This document shows, in pieces, positions 17,484-26,084 of a stretch of 64,000 nt of DNA (positions are counted from its first letter, which is position 1; every line of letters starts with the position of its first letter). Below the pieces are notes generated by a model. It saw only the letters and a list, made by a program, of their open reading frames with translations. It did not search any database and had not been told where the DNA came from. The stretch is taken from contig NZ_BAGC01000043.1 of the NCBI RefSeq assembly GCF_000308655.1, positions 434,001-498,000 on the forward strand, read 5' to 3'. Source of the stretch: Nocardia niigatensis NBRC 100131. GTDB lineage: Bacteria > Actinomycetota > Actinomycetes > Mycobacteriales > Mycobacteriaceae. The position numbers and the translations under genes are program-made.

Positions 17484-17532
17484 CGCCGTGCCGCTGGTCC
17501 GCTCACTGAGATGCGGTGCGGCACAGCGGATA

Positions 17533-17955
17533 TCACGGGGTCAAGGCGTCGATCGCGGCGAGCCTGCCCGCCATGACCTCCCGCAGCAGGCGCCGGAAGG
17601 TCGAGCATTCCGCGTGACTCGGGGCCGGGCAGGCCGCAGTGTGCCGCAGGCCGTCGCGCACCGCGGTCAATTGCGCGATGGTGCGGTCCAATTCGTCGGC
17701 CTTGTCGATGAGAACGGCACGATCGACGCGCAGGTCACCCTGGGCGCCGAAGGCGACGACGATATCGTCGAGGGAGAAGCCGGCGGTGCGGCCGAGCGCG
17801 ATCAGGGCCAGCTGTTCGAGCACGGACTCGTCGAATTGGCGGCGGAGCCCGCGCCGGCCGGTCGAGGCGATCAGGCCGCGTTCCTCGTAGTAGCGCAGGG
17901 TCGAGGCCGGAACGCCGGATCGGCGCACCACTTCGGCGATATCCAGGCCGGTCAT
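17533..17955 (-). CDS. MerR-family regulator
   Basis: 140 residues. The N-terminal winged helix is typical (DIAEVVRRSGVPASTLRYYE, then ERGLIAS), followed by a coiled dimerisation helix (VLIDKADELDRTIAQLTAVR). The C-terminus has only two cysteines (CPAPSHAEC), not the four-cysteine Fe-S motif of SoxR, so any metal or redox sensing would differ. ATG 17953-17955 starts at the MerR core. It is divergent from the methyltransferase, and the shared 85-bp region carries a MerR-type promoter. It probably activates the methyltransferase in response to an unknown ligand. Confidence 0.88.
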   Translation of the reverse strand: MTGLDIAEVVRRSGVPASTLRYYEERGLIASTGRRGLRRQFDESVLEQLALIALGRTAGFSLDDIVVAFGAQGDLRVDRAVLIDKADELDRTIAQLTAVRDGLRHTAACPAPSHAECSTFRRLLREVMAGRLAAIDALTP

Positions 17956-17971
17956 CGAATCACCTCGAGCC

Positions 17972-18002
17972 TTGACCTCAAGTCGACTTGAATTGGGACA
18001 GT
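17972..18002 (+). promoter_or_regulatory. MerR-type promoter with 19-bp spacer and SoxR-like dyad
   Basis: TTGACC (-35, 17972-17977) and GACAGT (-10, 17997-18002) are separated by 19 bp. The spacer holds the perfect palindrome TCAAGTCGACTTGA (17978-17991). An overlong spacer spanned by a dyad is the hallmark of promoters activated by MerR proteins through DNA distortion. The dyad resembles the SoxR consensus CCTCAAGTTAACTTGAGG. It points at the methyltransferase. Confidence 0.75.
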
Positions 18003-18040
18003 TTAGCTCTCCGCCCCGTCCCCCGACGAAGGACAGCGAT

Positions 18041-18871
18041 ATGACGACACCGCTCGACAACGACCAATCCGCCCGCTGGAACGGCGCCTCCGGCAATGCC
18101 TGGGTCGACGCCCAGGACCTCGTCGCACTGGTGATGCGGCCACTCCAGGACCTGATGGTGGAACTGGCGCGCGACGCCGGCGCGCCGCGCATCCTGGATG
18201 TCGGATGCGGCACCGGCGGCACCACGATCGCGCTCGCGCGCGAGACCGGCGCGCACTGCACGGGCGTCGACATCTCCGAACCGATGATCACCGCCGCCCG
18301 CGCCAACGCCGAGCGGGAAGGCCTGTCGGTGGACTTCATTCGCGCCGACGCCGAGACCCACCCCTTCGAACCGGGCGCCTACGACCTGGTCACGTCCCGG
18401 TTCGGGGTGATGTTCTTCGCCGACCCGGTCGCCGCCTTCACCAACCTGCGCCGTGCCACCAGCCCCGGCGGCCGACTCGGCTGCCTCGTCTGGCGCGCCC
18501 CCGAGGAGAACCCCTTCTTCACCCAGGCCGAACGCGCGGCCGCCCCGCTGCTGCCGAATCTCGGGCCCCGGATCCCCGGCGGCCCGGGCCAATTCGCCTT
18601 CGCCGACCGCGATCACGTGGCCGGAATCCTGGCGGCGAGCGGCTGGACCGAGATCGATGTCCGCCCGATCGACGTCGACTGCGTCATGCCCGAATCGGCG
18701 CTGATCGGTTACCTCTCGCGCCTGGGCCCGGTCGGCCTGGCCCTGCTGGAGGTGGACGACGCCACCCGCGAGCAGGTCGTCCGCACCGTCCGAGCAGCGT
18801 TCGACCCGTACATCCAGGGCGGCGAGGCCCGCTTCACCGCCGCCTGCTGGATGCTCGACGCCAGGGCCTGA
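18041..18871 (+). CDS. Class I SAM-dependent methyltransferase
   Basis: 276 residues. Motif I is ILDVGCGTGGTT (about residues 51-62), the acidic strand-2 end is GVDISEPM, and the post-I region has FIRADAETHPFEPGAYDLVT. This is a UbiE/COQ5-like small-molecule methyltransferase fold. The methyl acceptor is not identifiable. ATG 18041 follows AAGGA by 7 bp and replaces a longer in-frame option at 17972 that would overlap the promoter. It is probably induced by the divergent MerR regulator. Confidence 0.85.
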   Translation: MTTPLDNDQSARWNGASGNAWVDAQDLVALVMRPLQDLMVELARDAGAPRILDVGCGTGGTTIALARETGAHCTGVDISEPMITAARANAEREGLSVDFIRADAETHPFEPGAYDLVTSRFGVMFFADPVAAFTNLRRATSPGGRLGCLVWRAPEENPFFTQAERAAAPLLPNLGPRIPGGPGQFAFADRDHVAGILAASGWTEIDVRPIDVDCVMPESALIGYLSRLGPVGLALLEVDDATREQVVRTVRAAFDPYIQGGEARFTAACWMLDARA

Positions 18872-18877
18872 CCCGGG

Positions 18878-19606
18878 TCAGCGCACGTCGCTGAGCAGCC
18901 ACTGGTCGCGGGGCGTGCGGCGGCGCTCGCGGCGGCTGCCGACCCGGGCGCGCATGGCGTAGTGCGCGGGCTTGCCCTGCGCCGTCAACTGGTGCCAGCC
19001 GCTGCCGCTGTTGATGTCGAACACCCCGATGTATCCGCCGGGCAGCAGCTGGAACGGCGCGGTGATGTGCTTGCCGTAGTCGAACTGGGTGCTGCCCGCC
19101 TTGCGGAAGTTCTCGAACCACGCGGGAAACACGAAGTCCGACACCAGGATTCCATTGATGTCGTACCCGTACTGGTCCGCCTCACAGGCGTCGGCGACCT
19201 CGTAGGCGTAGATGCGCCCCGTCGTGGCATTGGAGAACACGCAGGCGGCCAGGTTGATGTCGGGGTCGCCGAGCATCTCCAGCAGTTCGTGACTGGCCGT
19301 CACCGTCCACTGCAGGCCGGCGTTGATATCGCTGCGCGCGAACACCTTTCCCATCGGCAGGCCCTCGTCGGTCAGATCGTGATAGCCGAGCGCGCCGGCC
19401 TGGTCGGAGTCGTCGGAGACCACCAGCCACCAGGCGCCGGCCGGCGGCTGCGCGCCGGTCGCCACGAAACTCAGGTCGGCGTCACTCCCCCACACCGGGG
19501 CCCAATCCCGGTGCACCTGCGTCTGCAGCGCCGGGACCACCGCCGACACCTGGGCGTCGGTCAGTACGGTACTGCGGTTCAACACGGCAATATGGATGGC
19601 AGACAT
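18878..19606 (-). CDS. Uncharacterised protein with HELLE motif
   Basis: 242 residues, no signal peptide or membrane segment. No family is firmly recognised. The centre contains SHELLEMLGDPDINL, similar to a metal-binding HExxE helix, followed by YAYEVADACEAD with further acidic ligand candidates. A C-terminal half carries FPAWFENF and PGGYIGVFDINSGSGWHQL. The arrangement suggests a metalloprotease-like or metal-dependent hydrolase fold, but HExxH is absent, so activity is open. It is convergent with the methyltransferase (6 bp apart) and divergent from the cyclase-family gene. The C-terminal 20 residues are arginine-rich. Confidence 0.7.
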   Translation of the reverse strand: MSAIHIAVLNRSTVLTDAQVSAVVPALQTQVHRDWAPVWGSDADLSFVATGAQPPAGAWWLVVSDDSDQAGALGYHDLTDEGLPMGKVFARSDINAGLQWTVTASHELLEMLGDPDINLAACVFSNATTGRIYAYEVADACEADQYGYDINGILVSDFVFPAWFENFRKAGSTQFDYGKHITAPFQLLPGGYIGVFDINSGSGWHQLTAQGKPAHYAMRARVGSRRERRRTPRDQWLLSDVR

Positions 19607-19692
19607 AGCGGTTCTCGAATCCTCATCGGCGGCTGTATTCGATCTTGCTGACCGCCATCATCGCGCGAAATCCACAGGGAGGCAGGCGGAAA

Positions 19693-20340
19693 GTGCGCAT
19701 CATCGATCTTTCGGTACCGATCCTGTCCGGTATGCCGGTGTATCCCGGCGATCCGGAGGTCACCATCCGGCCGGCGCTCACCGTGGCCGTCGACGGCGTG
19801 AATGTGCTGCACCTGGATCTCGGGTCACAGACGGGCACGCATGTGGACGCGCCGCGGCACATCGACGACGCGCTGCCGGCGTTGGACGAGCTACCGCTGG
19901 ACCGGTTCACCGGTCCCGGCGTCGTCATCGACGCGCGGTCGGCGGGAGCGGGCGGGGCGATCGGGCGCGAATTCCTCGTGGACCGGGTCGAGGCCGGGCA
20001 GATCGTGCTGATCGCCACCGACTGGTCGCGACACTGGGGCACCCACACCTATCTGAACCATCCGCATCTGACGGTGGAGGCGGCCGAATATCTGGTCGCG
20101 GCGGGCGTGCGGACGATCGGGATCGACGCGCTCAGTGTCGACCCGACGCCGGCCGAGGACATTCCGGTGCATCGGATCCTCTGCGGGGCGCACACGGTCA
20201 TCGCCGAGAATCTGACCGGATTGACCGAGGTGCTGGCGGCGCAACAGGCCGGACAGCGGGTCGAGGTGTCGATGTTTCCGCTCAACCTGCCCGGCGCGGA
20301 CGGCGCTCCGGTGCGGGCCATCGCACGCATCGAAGGGTGA
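19693..20340 (+). CDS. Cyclase-family hydrolase (kynurenine-formamidase-like fold)
   Basis: 215 residues. The N-terminus IIDLSVPILSGMPVYPGDP and the metal-binding motif GSQTGTHVDAPRHI (HxxxPxH type) identify the cyclase/arylformamidase family, metal-dependent amide or ester hydrolases. A downstream GIDALSVDP is also conserved. The substrate cannot be fixed. N-formylkynurenine is possible, but no tryptophan-degradation genes are adjacent. GTG 19693, with purine-rich GGGAGG upstream, is preferred over ATG 19645, because family homology begins within a few residues. Confidence 0.82.
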   Translation: MRIIDLSVPILSGMPVYPGDPEVTIRPALTVAVDGVNVLHLDLGSQTGTHVDAPRHIDDALPALDELPLDRFTGPGVVIDARSAGAGGAIGREFLVDRVEAGQIVLIATDWSRHWGTHTYLNHPHLTVEAAEYLVAAGVRTIGIDALSVDPTPAEDIPVHRILCGAHTVIAENLTGLTEVLAAQQAGQRVEVSMFPLNLPGADGAPVRAIARIEG

Positions 20341-20499
20341 CCTAGCGGGTCGCGGGGCATGACCGAGCGTGTCTCGGAGTGTGACAGAAACACCAGTGTG
20401 TCGCATTTTGCGGCGCAGGTCACGCGATCTTCGTAGACTGCTCAGGACACCGGGGACGTCGGGGCCCCCGACCCATGCTCGATCCGAAGGACATTGCAC

Positions 20500-20901
20500 G
20501 TGAATCGTTGTGCCGTAACCACTTTGCTAGCCGTTGCGGCTGTCATCGCCGCCGCGCCCGTCGCGTCCGCGGAGATCGTCCTCACCGACGCTGCGCAGAC
20601 CACGACCACGCCCGGCGCCACGACGACCACCCCGGGCACCACCACGACGCCCGGCACCACCACCACGACGCCCGGCACCACCACGGCCGACCCGTCCGCC
20701 GCCGACAACCCGATCGAGTCCGACGTGAACTTCGGATCCTCCGCCATCAAGCTCGGCGGCGCGACCGGATCGGCGACCACGGGTTCCTCGAAGGGCGGCT
20801 GCACCGTCGCCGGCAGCGCCGCGGCGCTCGCCGGTTACGCCGGACTGGGCTGCGGCAACCTCACTGGCGGCGGCGGCATCGGGCCCGGCACCATCGGCTG
20901 A
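20500..20901 (+). CDS. Secreted Thr/Pro-rich small protein
   Basis: 133 residues: a clear signal peptide (CAVTTLLAVAAVIAAAPVAS then AEI), a low-complexity linker made of TTTPG-type units between about 20590 and 20690, and a small Gly-rich domain with two cysteines (GGCTVAGS and GLGCGN) that could form a disulfide. The Thr/Pro repeat could be O-mannosylated, as is common for actinobacterial exported proteins. Function unknown. GTG 20500 fits GAAGGA at 20485-20490, while the TTG at 20494 is too close. It is convergent with the L,D-transpeptidase across a strong terminator. Confidence 0.75.
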   Translation: MNRCAVTTLLAVAAVIAAAPVASAEIVLTDAAQTTTTPGATTTTPGTTTTPGTTTTTPGTTTADPSAADNPIESDVNFGSSAIKLGGATGSATTGSSKGGCTVAGSAAALAGYAGLGCGNLTGGGGIGPGTIG

Positions 20902-20929
20902 CACCCGCTCCCCCCGAGATCGAGCGCGT

Positions 20930-20966
20930 CCGAAGGGGCATCAGCGACCCGCTGATGCCCCTTCGG
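20930..20966. terminator. Bidirectional terminator hairpin
   Basis: CCGAAGGGGCATCAGCG (20930-20946) and its exact complement (20950-20966) form a 17-bp perfect stem with a 3-nt loop, midway between two convergent genes. It should end both transcripts. Confidence 0.85.
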
Positions 20967-20977
20967 CGCGCCCGCGA

Positions 20978-22189
20978 TCAGCGGTTGTCGTCGGCGTTGC
21001 CGGCCTTCCACTGCTCCCACGGAATGTTCCAGTCGCCCAGCCCGTCCAGGCCGGACAGCGTGCCGCCGACGGTGTTCTTGACGACGGTGATGTCGCCGCG
21101 CTTGACGTTGTCGTACACCCATTTGGCGTCGGCCGGGCTCAGATTGAGGCAGCCGTGGCTGGTGTTGACCGAGCCCTGCGCGCCCACCGACCACGGGGCC
21201 GAGTGGAAGAAGATGCCGGAGTAGGAGATCCGCGTCGCCCAGTCGATGGGGGTGCGGTAGCCGCCCGGCGAGTTCACCGGGACGCCGTAGGTGGAGGAAT
21301 CCATGATGATCTTGTCGAACTTGTCGCCGACGATGTAGACGCCATTGTCGGTGGGGGTGGAGTTCTTACCCATCGAGGTCGGCATGGTCCGGATCACCTC
21401 GCCGTTGCGTTCGACGGTCACCATCTTGGTGTCGTCGTCGGCGGTGAAGATCGTGGCGTCGCCGATGGTGAAGCCGGAGTGGATGTCGCTGTCGCCGACC
21501 AGGCCGTTGCCGAGATCCCTGCCATAGGCGTTCACCGCGATGTCGACCCTGGTGCCCGGGGCCCAGAAGTTCTGTGGCCGCCAGCGCACCTCGCGATTGT
21601 TGACCCAGTAGAAAGCGCCCTCGACCGCGGGCGTCGTGGTGATCTTGATCGCATCCTGGGCGGCCTTGCGGTCCGGAATGTTCTCGTCGAACTGCACGGC
21701 CACCGGCTGGCCGATGCCGACCACTTCGTTCTCCGCCGGCAGCAGATACGGGTGCGTGCGGTTGTTGGGCGTGATCGTGGTGAAGCTCATAGTCGAATTG
21801 GCCGCCCCGCCAAGGCCGATCGCGTCCACGCTCAATCGGTAGGTGCGCCCGAACCCCAGCTGCTCGGTCAGCCTCCACGAGCCCCCATCCGGCGCCAGCT
21901 CCCCCGATACCGGCTTGCCGTCCGGACTGGTGAGCGACACAGCGGTGAACTTCCCGTCCTCCACCTTCAAGGTCAGCTCCCCCGGCGACACGCCCTTGTC
22001 ACCGTCCTTGACCGGGGAGATCAGCTTCGGCTTCATGAGCTCGCCGATGGGATTGGAATCGATTGCCACCGTTGAGGATTGACCCTTATCCCCGGATGAA
22101 CACCCGACCAGTGCCAACGCCAGCACGGACAACACCGCCCCGACTCCCAGCAGCCGACCGTATCGCCGCCGGCCCTGACCTTCGCGCAT
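20978..22189 (-). CDS. L,D-transpeptidase lipoprotein (LdtMt2-like)
   Basis: 403 residues. The lipoprotein signal peptide ends in LALVGC. Immunoglobulin-like domains occupy about residues 45-240, and the YkuD catalytic domain the rest, with the active-site SHGCLNLS (Cys near residue 345) and FHSAPWSVGAQGS before it. The C-terminal tail contains WEQWKAGNA. LdtMt2-type enzymes form 3-3 crosslinks in mycobacterial and nocardial peptidoglycan and are inhibited by carbapenems rather than penicillins. It ends at a shared terminator with the Thr-rich protein gene. Confidence 0.92.
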   Translation of the reverse strand: MREGQGRRRYGRLLGVGAVLSVLALALVGCSSGDKGQSSTVAIDSNPIGELMKPKLISPVKDGDKGVSPGELTLKVEDGKFTAVSLTSPDGKPVSGELAPDGGSWRLTEQLGFGRTYRLSVDAIGLGGAANSTMSFTTITPNNRTHPYLLPAENEVVGIGQPVAVQFDENIPDRKAAQDAIKITTTPAVEGAFYWVNNREVRWRPQNFWAPGTRVDIAVNAYGRDLGNGLVGDSDIHSGFTIGDATIFTADDDTKMVTVERNGEVIRTMPTSMGKNSTPTDNGVYIVGDKFDKIIMDSSTYGVPVNSPGGYRTPIDWATRISYSGIFFHSAPWSVGAQGSVNTSHGCLNLSPADAKWVYDNVKRGDITVVKNTVGGTLSGLDGLGDWNIPWEQWKAGNADDNR

Positions 22190-22457
22190 CGCAACCCCAC
22201 TTCACGTCTCGGCGCGCAGCCGAGCACCTTCCGACCCACGCCTGTTCGACCACCACGGCATCGAGCCAAGCGTTCCCGCCCCACAGGACGTCTCCCGGAA
22301 CATCCATGATCACCCCCGCAGCGTTAACAACTCCCCGGCCTCTCACAAACCCACAGCTCAGCCACACGATTTCACTTTCCGTACCCTCCCCTGTTAATGT
22401 TCTATCCGCACCGCAGAGCGGCCCGAGCGAAAGCCCAAGCCCTCCGCGGAGTGACAC

Positions 22458-22530
<73 letters not shown>

Positions 22531-22537
22531 CCACGAC

Positions 22538-22584
22538 AGGCCCCCCTTCGACAGCGAAATCGCTGAAGGAGAGGGGCCTTTTTT
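22538..22584 (+). terminator. Rho-independent terminator after tRNA-Lys copy 1
   Basis: AGGCCCC (22538-22544) pairs with GGGGCCT (22573-22579). Inner arms CCTTC/GAAGG and AGCG/CGCT extend the hairpin, and a run of six T follows (22579-22584). This is a strong classical terminator, unusual for this GC-rich region. Copy 2 of the tRNA has none. Confidence 0.9.
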
Positions 22585-22633
22585 GGTTGGCGATGTTGCG
22601 CCCGTACCGGCAACCCGATGGCTCCGAAGCCGT

Positions 22634-22653
22634 CGTGGGACCAACGACTCTCC
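22634..22653 (+). promoter_or_regulatory. Weak DosR-type box
   Basis: GGGACCAACGACTC places GGGAC at 22637-22641 and a degenerate right half (GACTC, expected GTCCC) 4 bp later. It is 77 bp before the phosphoribosyltransferase start. Left half perfect, right half 3 of 5. Confidence 0.4.
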
Positions 22654-22729
22654 CGACCGGCGACAACCGGACCTGCCGGTGGCGGCCGATGGCTGTGAGG
22701 CTGAAGGTGCCTGCCCGAAGGAGGTTTCG

Positions 22730-24067
22730 ATGTATTTCCAGGATCGTGCCGAAGCGGGCCGTCGGCTCGCAGAACGGCTGTCAACACAGCCTGATACGGA
22801 TGTCGTCGTGCTGGGGCTGCCGCGCGGCGGCGTCCCGGTCGCGTTCGAGGTTGCCCGGCGGCTGCAAGCGCCGCTGGATGTCATCGTGGTGCGCAAGCTG
22901 GGCCTCCCGCATCAGCCCGAGCTCGCTTTCGGCGCTCTCGGCGAAGACGGGGTGCGGGTGATCAACAACGACCTGGTGGAGCGAGCAGGTCTGTCCGGTG
23001 CGGAGATGGCGCGGGTGGAGCAGCACGAACGCGCGGAATTGAACCGTCGCGTCGCTCATTTCCGGGCCGGTCACCCGCGCATCCCATTGAAAGGCCGCAT
23101 CGCGATGATCGTCGACGACGGCGTCGCGACCGGCGCGACCGCGCGGGCCGCCTGCCAGGTCGCCCGGGCTCAGGGCGCCGCCCGAGTCGTGCTGGCGGTG
23201 CCGGTCGCGGCCCGGGACGCAGTGCTCATGCTGCAGCGAGAAGCCGACGAGGTGGTCTGCCTCGACCAGCCGCCGTTCTTCTACGCGGTCGGGCAGTGGT
23301 ATCGCCGCTTCGACCAGACCACCGACGACGAAGTCATCGAGCTGCTGGCTCGCGCGGCCGCCCAGGATGCGCAGCGACAGGCGGGACTGGCCGCGGATCC
23401 GCCGCTGCGCGACGACGAGGTGTGTGTGCGGGCCGGGAAAGACCTGCTGTCAGGGCATCTCACCATTCCAGAGCATCCGATCGGTGTGGTGTTGTTCGCA
23501 CACGGTAGCGGCAGTAGCCGCCACAGCCCGCGCAACCGATACGTCGCCGAGGTACTGCAGCAGGCCCGGCTCGGCACGCTGCTGTTCGACCTGCTCACCA
23601 CGTCCGAGGAAGCCAACCGCGCCAATGTGTTCGATATCGACCTACTGGCCCGGCGCCTGGTGGCGGTCACCGACTGGTTGAGTGGACAGGAATACGTGGC
23701 GGGGCTGCCGATCGGATATTTCGGGGCGAGTACCGGTGCCGCCGCGGCCCTGCGCGCCGCCGCCGATCCACGCGTGGACGTGCGAGCGGTGGTGTCTCGT
23801 GGCGGGCGACCCGATCTGGCCGGTCCCGCGCTATCGGCGGTACGGGCGCCGACTCTGCTGATCGTCGGCGGTCACGACTACCTGGTCATGGATCTGAATC
23901 GCCAGGCAGCCGAGGCGATGTCCTGTGAGACCGTGCTGGCCGAGGTGCCCGGCGCGACCCACCTGTTCGAGGAACCGGGCACTCTGCGCAAAGCCGCGGA
24001 GCTCGCGCGGAACTGGTTCACCACCTGGTTACCCACTACTCCGGCCGAGTCGGAGGAATCGGCATGA
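22730..24067 (+). CDS. Phosphoribosyltransferase / dienelactone-hydrolase fusion (Rv0571c/Rv2030c-like)
   Basis: 445 residues. Residues 1-215 are a PRTase domain: VLGLPRGGVPVAFEVARRL near the start and the PRPP loop MIVDDGVATGATARAA. Residues 230-440 are an alpha/beta hydrolase: LFAHGSGSSRHSPRN, nucleophile elbow GYFGASTGAAAAL, and a late ATHLFEEPG histidine. The same fusion occurs in mycobacterial DosR-regulon proteins, whose biochemical role is unknown. AAGGAGG 7 bp upstream fixes ATG 22730. An in-frame extension to 22523 would begin inside the tRNA and is rejected. It is the first gene of the tRNA-flanked island. Confidence 0.88.
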   Translation: MYFQDRAEAGRRLAERLSTQPDTDVVVLGLPRGGVPVAFEVARRLQAPLDVIVVRKLGLPHQPELAFGALGEDGVRVINNDLVERAGLSGAEMARVEQHERAELNRRVAHFRAGHPRIPLKGRIAMIVDDGVATGATARAACQVARAQGAARVVLAVPVAARDAVLMLQREADEVVCLDQPPFFYAVGQWYRRFDQTTDDEVIELLARAAAQDAQRQAGLAADPPLRDDEVCVRAGKDLLSGHLTIPEHPIGVVLFAHGSGSSRHSPRNRYVAEVLQQARLGTLLFDLLTTSEEANRANVFDIDLLARRLVAVTDWLSGQEYVAGLPIGYFGASTGAAAALRAAADPRVDVRAVVSRGGRPDLAGPALSAVRAPTLLIVGGHDYLVMDLNRQAAEAMSCETVLAEVPGATHLFEEPGTLRKAAELARNWFTTWLPTTPAESEESA

Positions 24068-24151
24068 GCGATCCGGAAGCCGGGCTCCGGTCGGGCGGGT
24101 GCGCTACCGGCCGATTCCAGGGTCGAGTGGTTGATCGTGCGGGTGGCCAGG

Positions 24152-24171
24152 CGCAGGACTTCCGGCCCTAT
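24152..24171 (+). promoter_or_regulatory. DosR-type box
   Basis: AGGACTTCCGGCCCTAT (24155-24171) matches the actinobacterial DosR/DevR motif (GGGAC-4-GGCCC with trailing TA) at 9 of 10 core positions. It lies 76 bp before the DUF1918 start, where an activator site would act. Confidence 0.65.
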
Positions 24172-24246
24172 CCGGAAAACGTATGGACTCACCACGATGG
24201 AGATTCGAGACACGGATTTCCGGCTGACGTCGGAGGAGGTCGTTCG

Positions 24247-24525
24247 ATGCGAGCACAACCAGGAGACTGGCTGATCGTCGAAGGACGCGCGGTCGGGGGC
24301 ATGGTCCGTCGCGGCCTCATCGAAGAGGTGCACGGCGCGGAAGGCGCACCGCCGTATCTCGTGCACTGGACCGACACCGGGCATCGGGCCCTGATCTTTC
24401 CGGGCCCCGACGCGTATGTGCGGACCGGGGCCGAACTCCGCGCCCAGGAGGAGATCGCCATGGCACGGTACTCGTCGATGCAGCACGTACCCGCCTCCCA
24501 CACCGCTGTGGACAGCCGGGACTGA
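24247..24525 (+). CDS. DUF1918 domain protein
   Basis: 92 residues. MRAQPGDWLIVEGRAVGGMV and LVHWTDTGHRALIFPGPDA are the SH3-like DUF1918 signature. Members are small, frequent in actinobacteria, often linked to dormancy genes, and uncharacterised. A long ribosome site, GGAGGAGGT (24232-24240), precedes ATG 24247 with a 6-bp gap. A DosR-type box upstream supports hypoxic expression together with its neighbours. Confidence 0.85.
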   Translation: MRAQPGDWLIVEGRAVGGMVRRGLIEEVHGAEGAPPYLVHWTDTGHRALIFPGPDAYVRTGAELRAQEEIAMARYSSMQHVPASHTAVDSRD

Positions 24526-24676
24526 CCGGGTCCTGCCCGGCGCGACACCGGCAACGATTTCGTGCTGCTCCGCCGGCTCAGGTACTCCGGCCCGGCACCG
24601 ACGACCTTCGGCGCTGGTCGCGGCGTGCCGCACCGGCGAGACTGGAACCGAACGACGCGCGAGAACAGGGGCTCCC

Positions 24677-24813
24677 TTGATCATCGGCGACACCGTGACG
24701 ATCGACCGCGACGGGCTGGACCGCCTCGGCGTGGTGTTGCGGCCTCGTCACCGAACCCCTCGCGAAACTGCCCGTCGATCCGGGCATACCACGGCACTCC
24801 TCCAGGAGCCAGG
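24677..24813 (+). pseudogene. Possible deletion scar of hydrogenase subunit genes
   Basis: From a TTG at 24677 the frame reads LIIGDTVTIDRDGLDRLGVV, which resembles the first residues of a sulfhydrogenase beta (HyhB-like) subunit. From about 24748 another frame reads GLVTEPLAKLPVDPGIPRHS, like a subunit C-terminus. Neither continues. One reading is an internal deletion that fused the start of one accessory gene to the end of another just before the intact small-subunit gene. This is inference from short segments. Confidence 0.3.
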
Positions 24814-25587
24814 ATGACGACACCCACGCTCGCGGTCTGGAAGTTCACCTCCTGCGACGGCTGCCAGCTCAGCCTGCTGGATTGCGAGGACGAATTGCTC
24901 GCGCTGGCGGGCCGGGTCCGCATCACGCATTTCGTCGAGGCGAGCAGTGCGGTCGAGCCCGGGCCCTACGACGTATCGCTGGTCGAGGGTTCGGTCAGCA
25001 CACCCGACGAGCAGAGCCGGATCCTCGAGATCCGCGCGCAGTCACGGATTCTCGTGACAATCGGCGCCTGCGCCAGTCACGGCGGCATCCAAGCGCTGCG
25101 CAACTTCGCCGACATGACCGAATTCGCTTCGGTGGTATACGCCAGCCCGGAATACATTTCGACGCTTGATACCGCGACGCCGATCGCAGCGCATGTGCCG
25201 GTGGACTACGAGCTGCGCGGATGCCCGATCGACCGCCGCCAGCTGCTGGAAACCCTGTGCGCGCTGCTGGCCGGGCGCGAACCCGACCTGCCCAACACCA
25301 GCGTCTGCACCGAATGCAAGCGCCGCGGCAACACCTGTGTGATGGTCGCCGACGGCATTCCCTGTCTCGGTCCGGTCACCCAGGCGGGATGCGGCGCCCT
25401 GTGCCCGTCCTACCATCGCGGCTGCTACGGCTGCTTCGGCCCGATGGAGCGGCCCAATATCGGTGCGCTGCTGCCGATCCTGCGGATCAACGGCATGGAC
25501 ACCGTCGATATCGACCGAGTGTTCAGCACATTTGCGGTCGCCGCGCCGGCCTTCGCCGACAGAAGCCGGGATGAACCACCGCAGTAG
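24814..25587 (+). CDS. hyhS: [NiFe]-hydrogenase small subunit, group 3b type (sulfhydrogenase delta-like)
   Basis: 257 residues. The N-terminus VWKFTSCDGCQLSLLDCEDE carries the CxxC proximal-cluster ligands. IGACASHGG and ELRGCPIDRRQ complete that cluster, and a C-terminal cysteine-rich segment (CTECKRRGNTCV, PVTQAGCGALCP, GCYGCFGP) would hold two more [4Fe-4S] clusters. No signal peptide, as expected for cytoplasmic NAD(P)-linked enzymes. The catalytic large subunit, which always follows in complete operons, is absent: the tRNA-Lys copy begins 176 bp later. It is therefore orphaned, and activity needs a partner elsewhere. ATG 24814 has AGGAG 5 bp upstream. Confidence 0.85.
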   Translation: MTTPTLAVWKFTSCDGCQLSLLDCEDELLALAGRVRITHFVEASSAVEPGPYDVSLVEGSVSTPDEQSRILEIRAQSRILVTIGACASHGGIQALRNFADMTEFASVVYASPEYISTLDTATPIAAHVPVDYELRGCPIDRRQLLETLCALLAGREPDLPNTSVCTECKRRGNTCVMVADGIPCLGPVTQAGCGALCPSYHRGCYGCFGPMERPNIGALLPILRINGMDTVDIDRVFSTFAVAAPAFADRSRDEPPQ

Positions 25588-25763
25588 GCAATTGCGGGCC
25601 GGCGCGTGCGAGGGCGAGGGCTCCCCGCACCGAGGGCGGTCCTGCCACGAGTGGATCCGGGGTCATACCCTCCCCCATTACAGTTCTGCGATCGAGCACT
25701 GCTAATGTTCTTCCCGCCCCGCGGAGCCGCCAGGTGAAGACCGAGCCACCCACGGAGTAGCAC

Positions 25764-25836
<73 letters not shown>

Positions 25837-26084
25837 CAGAACGTGTCGCGGGGCGACGTCCGTTACGAAGAGCAAGAATCGGACCTCGCGAGCGAATGAG
25901 CCTGGGCCGCAGCGCGGAAGACGATCAGCTATTGGGCTTGCGGCCGCTGAAGCCCAACGGGATACCCCGCCGGTGGCCGTGCAATCCTCACCCGCGTCCG
26001 CACAAGCGTCATCCAGACCGCCAATGCCGCAGCACTTTTGGTGCAGCTGCTCGCGAAGCGGCGCCGAACACCCTCGCGCGCTCC

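Noticed and set aside
20590..20690. Thr/Pro repeat as a possible phase-variable tract
   Set aside because: The units are imperfect 12-18 bp repeats without a pure homopolymer or a start-site role. Phase variation is not supported.
24518..24535. Second DosR box after DUF1918 (GGGAC with GGGTCC)
   Set aside because: The right half does not align with GTCCC at the required 4-bp spacing.
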